Origin: Bacillota bacterium
GTDB lineage: Bacteria; Bacillota; Clostridia; Lachnospirales; Lachnospiraceae
Length of the DNA: 9,253 nt
Assembly: GCA_023437715.1 (NCBI GenBank)
Contig: JAEZFK010000040.1
Location: 1-9,253 of the forward strand
Direction: 5' to 3'
Position 1 is the stretch's first letter; each line of letters starts with the position of its first letter. Under the pieces are notes generated by a model that was given only the letters and a program-made list of their open reading frames with translations, made no database searches and was not told where the DNA came from. A program made the translations under genes and the position numbers. Below, piece after piece: positions 4,595-9,253 of the stretch.

Positions 4595-6718
4595 ATGAAA
4601 ACACATCAAAAGGGAATAAAAAAAGAACTGGTATCTTTTACCATGGGCTGCATCATCTGTATTGTATTGGCTCTGTCCATGGGCTCTGTTTATCTCACCT
4701 ATCATACGACCCAAAAATCACTGGAAAAGAGCTTGAAAGAAACGTCAGAACTGGTTTCAGAAAAAATCACCCAGCAGATGGAAAAATATTCGATCATATC
4801 CGAGTCCATCGCTCTGTATATGAAAGGCGCGGCACAGCGGGATGGCAACGTCAGCATATTCTTAAGCATATCCAGCTCCCAGTACGGCTTAAATAAAATT
4901 GACGTCATTTCCTCCGACGGGGTATCGGTGGTCAGCGGCAAATCCTATGAGGATAATAATGCCTTTCAGATGGCAAAGGGCGGAAAGCCGTTTTTGTCAG
5001 ACCCCATTATGAAAAAGGATTCGGCATCCTTTGAATATGCATATCCATACGGTGATTTAATCATCATAATCGAATTCCCCTATTCTGTTTTCGAAAAAAT
5101 AATCGAGGAAACAAAGCTTGGAGACACCGGCAGCACCTACATCTTAAACCGGGACGGCACGAAAGTGGCATATGATGATTTTTCCCTTGTATCATCCCAG
5201 CAGAACAGCATAAGTGATGCCAAGTCCCAGCCCTCCTACGAAACTGTGGCAAAGCTGGAAACGGCCATGATCGGCGGAGAAACGGGCTTCGGGTTCTATA
5301 AGTGGAACGGGGAGCGCAGATTCGGCGCTTACACTCCGGTCCGGGATACAAATGGCTGGTCGGTAAATGTGACGGCCAAGGAATCAGAATTTATGTCAAC
5401 CGTGAAAACAGCCATGATCAGTGCCGCTGTCCTTGGAGTGATTGCCCTGCTTCTGGGGGTTCTGGCCATGCTTCGCCTTGCAGGCCGGATCACCGGGCCA
5501 ATCGGCCAGGTGGTTGATTCCATTGAAAAGCTTTCAGAAGGAAATCTCAATATTGACCTGAATATAAAGCGGCATGACGAGATCGGCGGAATTGCATTAA
5601 AGGTCAATGAAATGGCGGGAAAATACAAGGATATTATTTCCGACATCTCCCGGTTCCTTCAGGAAATCTCCTACGGCGATCTCACCGCCCAAAGCAATTG
5701 TGAGTATCCGGGAGAATTTAACGGCATAAGGAACACCATGGAAGTCATTGAATGCCGTTTAAATGAAACCATTGACAATATCCGCGCATCCGCAGATCAG
5801 GTCAACTGCAGCGCCGAACAGGTAGCCGCAGCTTCCCAGGTGCTGGCATCAGGGGCGGCACAGCAGGCAGATGCGGTGGAAGAGTTGAGCAGCTCCATTA
5901 TCAACGTATCCGGACAGGCAGTAAAAAATGCGGAAAGCGTGCGGAAGGTTTCGGAGCATGTAAACCAGTCAGGGCTCAGGGTGGCTCAGGGAAACCAGTA
6001 TATACAAAGCCTTAATGATGCCATGGGAGAGGTAACCTTGTCTTCGGAAAAGATATCCGGCATTACAAAGATCATTGAGGACATCGCATTCCAGACCAAT
6101 ATTCTGGCGTTGAACGCAGCCATTGAGGCCGCCCGCGCAGGAAGCTTCGGCAAGGGATTTGCCGTTGTGGCAGGAGAGGTGCGGAATCTGGCCGCCAAAT
6201 CTGCTGAGGCGGCAAATCAGACCTCAGAGCTCATTGACCGCTCCGTAAAGGCCGTCTCAGAGGGAAAACGGCTGGCTGTGGATACAGCCCGCGTCCTTGG
6301 AGAGATTGCCGACCAGTCCACCCTTGTGGAGCAGGTGATGGAGGAAATAGAATCGGCTTCTGTTGAGCAGGCGGATACACTGGAAAGGATTAACATGGTG
6401 CTGTCACAGGTATCGGCCGTGGTTCAGGCTAATGCCGCAACCGCGGAGGAAAGCTCGGCTTCCAGCAAGGAACTGGCTGTTCAGACTCAGATTATGAAAC
6501 AGGAAGTGGAGAAGTTTAAACTGAGGGATGAAATAGAGGCTGTGGGGAGTGGCGATGCTTTTGAGGTGGATGAGGGAGTGAGTGAGGAAAGAAGAGAAGA
6601 GGCGAGAGAAGACGGGGGAGAGGGAGAAAGGGAAGAAAAAGAGAAAGAGAAAAAAGAAAAGGAAGACCGGAAGCGGAATTTTCCGGTTGGAGCTGAAAGC
6701 CTTTTGGGGAAATATTAA
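4595..6718 (+). CDS. Methyl-accepting chemotaxis protein (dCache-type sensor, HAMP, signalling domain)
   Basis: This chemoreceptor should sit in the membrane and control the CheA kinase through a long cytoplasmic coiled coil. The order in its 707 residues is: short basic N-terminus, first membrane helix (about 14-36), extracellular sensor domain of about 230 residues with Cache-like features (DTGSTYILNRDGT near 177-189, NGWSVNV near 253-259), second membrane helix (about 271-294), HAMP (about 295-348) plus a second HAMP-like linker (to about 395), then the methylation helices. The conserved signalling tip, EDIAFQTNILALNAAIEAAR, is at about 495-514. The ligand cannot be predicted. The C-terminal 50 residues are an unusual Glu/Lys/Arg-rich tail without an obvious CheR-docking pentapeptide. 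GGAGG (4578-4582) lies 12 nt before the ATG, slightly far but with no better start. The gene is monocistronic, and no che or flagellar neighbours are present. Confidence 0.95.
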   Translation: MKTHQKGIKKELVSFTMGCIICIVLALSMGSVYLTYHTTQKSLEKSLKETSELVSEKITQQMEKYSIISESIALYMKGAAQRDGNVSIFLSISSSQYGLNKIDVISSDGVSVVSGKSYEDNNAFQMAKGGKPFLSDPIMKKDSASFEYAYPYGDLIIIIEFPYSVFEKIIEETKLGDTGSTYILNRDGTKVAYDDFSLVSSQQNSISDAKSQPSYETVAKLETAMIGGETGFGFYKWNGERRFGAYTPVRDTNGWSVNVTAKESEFMSTVKTAMISAAVLGVIALLLGVLAMLRLAGRITGPIGQVVDSIEKLSEGNLNIDLNIKRHDEIGGIALKVNEMAGKYKDIISDISRFLQEISYGDLTAQSNCEYPGEFNGIRNTMEVIECRLNETIDNIRASADQVNCSAEQVAAASQVLASGAAQQADAVEELSSSIINVSGQAVKNAESVRKVSEHVNQSGLRVAQGNQYIQSLNDAMGEVTLSSEKISGITKIIEDIAFQTNILALNAAIEAARAGSFGKGFAVVAGEVRNLAAKSAEAANQTSELIDRSVKAVSEGKRLAVDTARVLGEIADQSTLVEQVMEEIESASVEQADTLERINMVLSQVSAVVQANAATAEESSASSKELAVQTQIMKQEVEKFKLRDEIEAVGSGDAFEVDEGVSEERREEAREDGGEGEREEKEKEKKEKEDRKRNFPVGAESLLGKY

Positions 6719-6750
6719 CTGCCTGCCCCAAGGGGCTTTCTTTGTTTCCC
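6695..6750 (+). terminator. Terminator overlapping the 3' end of the chemoreceptor gene
   Basis: GAAAGCCTTTTGGGG (6695-6709) pairs with CCCCAAGGGGCTTTC (6726-6740), 15 bp with two G-T wobbles, around a 16-nt loop that contains the TAA stop codon (6716-6718). TTTGTTT follows. The left arm is coding sequence for the last residues of the receptor (ESLLG). A ribosome reaching the stop codon would cover the left arm, so folding may depend on translation status. Confidence 0.65.
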
Positions 6751-6779
6751 GATGCCGGATAAGATTTTAAAACAAATGC

Positions 6780-6808
6780 TTGCGCCGCCATTCCGCTTAT
6801 GTTATAGT
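6780..6808 (+). promoter_or_regulatory. Putative sigma-A promoter with extended -10 upstream of a terminator
   Basis: TTGCGC (6780-6785), a 17-bp spacer and TATAGT (6803-6808) preceded by TGT (6800-6802) make a plausible extended -10 promoter. The predicted start, about 6815, is only a few bases before the hairpin at 6823-6837. No gene begins before recA, nearly 400 bp away. Confidence 0.45.
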
Positions 6809-6822
6809 AAATTCATAGTCAG

Positions 6823-6849
6823 AAGGCAGTCTGCCTTTCTCTTTTTTTT
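6823..6849 (+). terminator. Short hairpin with long T-run
   Basis: AAGGCA (6823-6828) pairs with TGCCTT (6832-6837) around GTC, followed by a T-rich run reaching eight consecutive T (6842-6849). It may be a second terminator for the chemoreceptor mRNA, or it may stop transcripts from the promoter at 6780-6808 almost at once. Confidence 0.6.
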
Positions 6850-6966
6850 CAGGCGGTTCGCCGGGATTTTCCTGTAGAATATGTGGTAATAAATTGATTT
6901 TTTGTGTTGGAGATTGGGGAGGGATGAGATGTATTGAGCGCGGAGGGATAAAAACTGCTGCCGTCC

Positions 6967-7131
6967 AGCCATGCCATTCATAATTTGGCGGATGGGGCCT
7001 GTTCTCAAAATGTATGTCTATTGGCCGCCAAATTATGAATGCGGGCTTGCGCCCTATAGAAACATTCGCGGGATTTTCGGCTGGTGAGCAGGCTCCCCAT
7101 CCGAAAATTCCACAAATGTTTCTGCATGGCT
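6967..7131. repeat. Structured intergenic repeat, copy 1 (upstream of recA)
   Basis: About 165 nt bounded by AGCCATGC (6967-6974) and its complement GCATGGCT (7124-7131). Inside are a perfect 17-bp stem (6975-6991 with 7025-7041; arm CATTCATAATTTGGCGG) with a 33-nt loop, a GGGC-TTGC-GCCC hairpin (7043-7054), and a long hairpin (7058-7080 with 7101-7123) of 23 pairs with two C-A mismatches and one wobble, extended by further pairing to a CAGG tetraloop. Together they form a closed four-way junction. About 17 nt to the right (to 7148, ending GCAAAAT) are also similar in copy 2. The recA -35 box starts 5 nt beyond. Orientation is unknown because the structure is largely palindromic. It could be an RNA, a terminator-like insulator or a MITE/REP-like mobile element. 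Confidence 0.85.
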
Positions 7132-7152
7132 TAATTGAAAGGCAAAATTAGA

Positions 7153-7181
7153 TTGACATTTATCGGAAAGTATACTATTAT
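7153..7181 (+). promoter_or_regulatory. Sigma-A promoter of recA
   Basis: A perfect TTGACA (7153-7158), a 17-bp spacer and TATTAT (7176-7181, 5 of 6). An overlapping perfect TATAAT at 7179-7184 would need a 20-bp spacer and is less likely. Transcription should start near 7188, just before the SOS box. Confidence 0.8.
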
Positions 7182-7194
7182 AATAAACAGAAAA

Positions 7195-7208
7195 AGAACA
7201 TTTGTTCG
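7195..7208 (+). promoter_or_regulatory. LexA (DinR) SOS box of recA
   Basis: GAACATTTGTTC (7196-7207) has both conserved half-sites of the Gram-positive SOS box (GAAC-N4-GTTC). It lies between the predicted transcription start and the ribosome binding site (GGAGG, 7213-7217), so bound LexA would overlap early transcribed sequence. This predicts DNA-damage induction of recA and recX. Confidence 0.88.
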
Positions 7209-7222
7209 TGCCGGAGGATAAT

Positions 7223-8338
7223 ATGAATAAAGATGAAAAAATGAAGGCCCTTGATAATGCCCTTGTCCAGATAGAGAAAGCTTACGGAAAGGGCTCTATC
7301 ATGAAGCTGGGTGATAATAGTAAGAATATGAACGTGGAAACCATACCCACAGGGGCCTTAAGCCTTGATATCGCTCTTGGGCTGGGCGGAATTCCCAAGG
7401 GAAGGGTTGTGGAGATTTACGGACCGGAATCCAGCGGTAAGACTACCGTTGCCCTTCATATGATCGCGGAAGTCCAGAAGAGAGGCGGAATCGCCGGCTT
7501 TATTGATGCGGAGCATGCCCTTGATCCCGTTTATGCCAAGAGCATTGGTGTGGATATTGATAACCTGTACATATCCCAGCCGGATAACGGAGAACAGGCT
7601 CTGGAAATTACAGAGACTATGGTCCGTTCCGGAGCGGTGGATATTGTGATCGTGGACTCGGTTGCAGCCCTTGTGCCCAAGGCCGAGATTGAGGGAGATA
7701 TGGGTGATTCCCATGTGGGTCTTCAGGCCCGCCTTATGTCCCAGGCGCTCAGAAAGCTGACGGCGATCATCAGTAAGTCTAACTGTATCGTTCTCTTCAT
7801 TAACCAGCTTCGTGAAAAGGTGGGCGTAATGTTCGGAAGTCCTGAAACCACCACCGGCGGACGGGCCCTTAAGTTCTACGCTTCTGTCCGTATGGATATC
7901 CGTAAGATCGAGACCCTGAAGCAGGGCGGAGAGCTGGTAGGAAACCGGGTTCGTGTAAAGGTGGTAAAGAATAAGATTGCTCCGCCGTTTAAGGAGGCGG
8001 AATTCGATATCATGTTCGGAAAGGGAATATCCAAGGAAGGGGATGTTCTGGATCTGGCTGTAAAAGAGAATATCGTTGAAAAAAGCGGAGCCTGGTTTGC
8101 TTATAACAATGCAAAGATCGGACAGGGAAGAGAGAACGCCAAGATTTATCTTCAGGATAATCCGGCTGTCTGTCTGGAGATTGAGAATAAGGTCCGGGTG
8201 CAGTACGGACTTCACGAGGAGAGCGGCACAGAACTGGAAGGAAACGGAACAGCCGTGCCTAAGGATGGCAAGAGAATTAAGGCGGGAAGCAGAGAAGACA
8301 GCAGCAAGGAAATCAAGGACGAGGCTGGAGAGGAATAA
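7223..8338 (+). CDS. recA: Recombinase RecA
   Basis: RecA polymerises on single-stranded DNA, drives ATP-dependent strand exchange in recombinational repair, and stimulates LexA self-cleavage. The 371-residue product is full length. It shows the N-terminal polymerisation helix (KALDNALVQIEKAYGKGSIM), Walker A GPESSGKT (67-74), catalytic Glu97 in FIDAEHALD, Walker B IVIVD (141-145), loop L1 around 155-170, and the FINQLREKVGVMFG-PETTTGG signature covering loop L2 (192-213). The C-terminal tail (about 335-371) is rich in charged residues, as is usual. ATG 7223 was chosen because GGAGG (7213-7217) lies 5 nt upstream; an in-frame TTG at 7202 lies inside the SOS box and has no ribosome binding site. 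It is transcribed with recX downstream. Confidence 0.98.
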   Translation: MNKDEKMKALDNALVQIEKAYGKGSIMKLGDNSKNMNVETIPTGALSLDIALGLGGIPKGRVVEIYGPESSGKTTVALHMIAEVQKRGGIAGFIDAEHALDPVYAKSIGVDIDNLYISQPDNGEQALEITETMVRSGAVDIVIVDSVAALVPKAEIEGDMGDSHVGLQARLMSQALRKLTAIISKSNCIVLFINQLREKVGVMFGSPETTTGGRALKFYASVRMDIRKIETLKQGGELVGNRVRVKVVKNKIAPPFKEAEFDIMFGKGISKEGDVLDLAVKENIVEKSGAWFAYNNAKIGQGRENAKIYLQDNPAVCLEIENKVRVQYGLHEESGTELEGNGTAVPKDGKRIKAGSREDSSKEIKDEAGEE

Positions 8339-8349
8339 GGCGGACATAC

Positions 8350-8958
8350 ATGACAGTTACGGAAATCGTACCCGTCGATAAACGCAGGAGTAAAGTCATT
8401 CTGGACGAAGACTTTACTCTTGTCCTTTATAGAGGGGAATTGAAAAGATTCGGAATAGAAGAAGGGGGAGAACTGACCCAGGATACCTACCGGAAGATCC
8501 TGGACGATGTTCTTTTGAAGCGGGCCAGGGAAAGGATCCTTTTTCTGCTGAAGTCCTCTGATAAGACGGAACAGGAGCTGCGGCTTAAGCTGAAGGATGG
8601 GGGATATCCGAAAGAGGCCATTGATTATGCCATTAGTTTTGTGAAAGAGCATCGTTTTATTAATGATGAGGATTATGGGCGCAGGTATGTGGAATGCTAT
8701 TCTAAGCGTAAGAGTGAGAGGCAGATTCGGTATGAGCTGCAGCAGAAAGGCCTGGATAAGGAGGTTATCGGGGAGCTGTTGGAGGACCATCCGGTGGATG
8801 AAGAGGCGCAGGTGCGGGCTTATATAAGGAAGAAAAGGCTGGATTTGAAGGAGATGGATGCAAGGGAACGCAGCAGGGTTATGGGGGCGTTGGGGAGAAA
8901 GGGATTTTCCTTTGAAGCTGTGAATAGGGTTTTGGGCGGGAGTTGTGAGGAATACTAG
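8350..8958 (+). CDS. recX: RecA regulatory protein RecX
   Basis: RecX binds the RecA filament and limits or tunes its growth and ATPase activity. The 202-residue protein has an N-terminal beta-rich extension (1-45), as in other Firmicutes, then three tandem three-helix units: about 56-95 (RARERILFLLKSSDKTEQEL, LKDGGY), 97-137 (VKEHRFINDEDYGRRYVE, KSERQIRYELQQKGL, the most conserved block) and 150-195 (GRKGFSFEAVNRVL). The ATG is 11 nt beyond the recA stop, and its ribosome binding site AAGGCGGA (8337-8344) overlaps the recA stop codon. The pair is therefore surely one operon with translational coupling, under the recA SOS box. The second copy of the structured repeat begins 22 nt after the stop codon. 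Confidence 0.95.
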   Translation: MTVTEIVPVDKRRSKVILDEDFTLVLYRGELKRFGIEEGGELTQDTYRKILDDVLLKRARERILFLLKSSDKTEQELRLKLKDGGYPKEAIDYAISFVKEHRFINDEDYGRRYVECYSKRKSERQIRYELQQKGLDKEVIGELLEDHPVDEEAQVRAYIRKKRLDLKEMDARERSRVMGALGRKGFSFEAVNRVLGGSCEEY

Positions 8959-8980
8959 AGAATAACGAGATGGCGTGGGT

Positions 8981-9144
8981 AGCCATGCCATTCATAATTT
9001 GGTGGGTGGGGTGTGTTTTTAAAAATGGATGTTATTGGCGCCAAATTATGAATGCGGGCTTGCGCCCTATAGAAATATTTGAGTAAAATTCGGTTGATAA
9101 GCGAGCTTACCAACCGAATTTTACTCAAATATTTCTGCATGGCT
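8981..9144. repeat. Structured intergenic repeat, copy 2 (downstream of recX)
   Basis: About 164 nt with the same plan as copy 1: AGCCATGC (8981-8988) and GCATGGCT (9137-9144) at the ends; a 16-bp stem with one wobble (8989-9004 with 9039-9054) around a 34-nt loop; GGGC-TTGC-GCCC (9056-9067); and a long hairpin of 26 perfect pairs (9071-9096 with 9111-9136). The long hairpin is capped, after one A-C mismatch, by TAAG-CGAG-CTTA. The block 9039-9075 is identical to 7026-7062. The right flank TTAATTG...GCAAAAT (to 9161) is also shared. It sits in the 3' region of the recA-recX transcript. Confidence 0.85.
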
Positions 9145-9194
9145 TAATTGGAATGCAAAATGTGATAACTATGCCTGAAACGCTGGCGAAATAC

Positions 9195-9223
9195 TTGACA
9201 TAATGTATAAAACAGTTTAAAAT
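9195..9223 (+). promoter_or_regulatory. Sigma-A promoter of an unseen downstream gene
   Basis: A perfect TTGACA (9195-9200), a 17-bp spacer and TAAAAT (9218-9223, 5 of 6). It points out of the right edge. In related Clostridia, the ribonuclease Y gene is often found after recA-recX, but nothing here shows the identity of the next gene. Confidence 0.7.
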
Positions 9224-9253
9224 TGTAGTGTTGTATTGTTGTACAATGAAAAT

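Larger units (their letters stand above)
6719..7222. other. Intergenic region between the chemoreceptor and recA
   Basis: This 504-bp stretch has no credible gene. In order it holds the end of the receptor terminator, a promoter (6780-6808), a hairpin with a long T-run (6823-6849), about 115 bp with no feature I can name (a GGCG-GTT-CGCC mini-hairpin sits at 6852-6862), the first copy of the structured repeat (6967-7131), the recA promoter (7153-7181) and the SOS box (7195-7208). A minus-strand frame of 68 codons (6802-7008) runs through these structures and is not credible. Confidence 0.6.
8959..9253. other. Region after recX: repeat copy and downstream promoter
   Basis: No gene starts here. 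The stretch contains the second structured repeat (8981-9144), its conserved right flank to about 9161, and a sigma-A promoter at 9195-9223. No classic hairpin with a T-run follows recX, so the repeat itself may be what separates the recA operon from the next unit. A minus-strand frame across 8955-9140 lies over the repeat and is not credible. Confidence 0.6.

Noticed and set aside
7202..7222. Upstream TTG start for recA adding seven residues
   Set aside because: It lies inside the SOS box and has no ribosome binding site, whereas ATG 7223 has GGAGG at the right distance.
7358..8347. Long minus-strand open frame (329 codons) opposite recA
   Set aside because: It is the shadow of a strongly biased coding gene on the other strand; its translation resembles no family, and recA is certain.
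8212..8991. Minus-strand frame of 259 codons opposite recX
   Set aside because: It overlaps recX and the end of recA, and has a Pro/Leu/Phe-rich translation typical of the antisense of a Glu/Lys-rich gene.
6967..9144. CRISPR array or integron attC sites as an explanation for the repeats
   Set aside because: There are only two copies about 2 kb apart, each about 165 nt with internal hairpins; no repeat-spacer periodicity, no cas genes and no integrase are present.
6967..9161. Composite transposon carrying recA-recX between two repeats
   Set aside because: The repeats encode no transposase, I see no target duplication, and recA-recX is a core operon with normal signals; independent insertion or separate RNA genes is simpler.

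Overview
The window looks like chromosomal DNA of a low- to mid-GC Firmicute, most likely a Clostridia / Lachnospiraceae-type organism. This is inferred from the strong AGGAGG-type ribosome binding sites, the RecA and RecX sequences, a Gram-positive (DinR/LexA-type) SOS box before recA, an intracellular subtilisin-like protease, an r1t-type holin, and a sigma-28 promoter before a chemoreceptor. The species cannot be named from the sequence alone.

Layout. Positions 1-1740 are AT-rich and accessory-looking: possible short or decayed ORFs, one membrane protein with zinc ribbons at both ends (526-1215) behind an extended -10 promoter, and an unusual hairpin-within-a-hairpin terminator (1241-1328). 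A lone r1t-type phage holin follows (about 1741-1959) with its own terminator and no recognisable lysin or structural phage genes, so this is probably a prophage remnant or domesticated gene. Converging on it is an M20-family metallopeptidase on the minus strand (2158-3318) with its own promoter and terminator. Divergent from that gene is a cytoplasmic S8 serine protease (3475-4365). A 707-residue methyl-accepting chemotaxis protein (4595-6718) follows; its promoter matches the flagellar sigma factor (sigma-D / sigma-28) consensus, and its reading frame ends in a purine-rich, charge-rich tail that runs into a terminator hairpin.

The right part is the DNA-repair operon recA-recX (7223-8958), driven by a sigma-A promoter with a LexA box between the transcription start and the ribosome binding site. 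RecA performs recombination and triggers the SOS response; RecX modulates RecA filaments; the two genes are separated by 11 bases. A promoter near the right edge (9195-9223) drives an unseen downstream gene.

The most interesting structure is a pair of about 165-nt repeats, one just upstream of the recA promoter (6967-7131) and one just downstream of recX (8981-9144). Both fold on paper into the same four-way junction: an 8-bp closing stem, a long stem with a 33-34 nt loop, a small GC hairpin with an invariant core, and a 23-26 bp hairpin. In this last hairpin the two copies differ at many positions yet keep the pairing. This covariation-like pattern suggests a structured RNA family or a mobile palindromic element; I do not recognise it as a known family.
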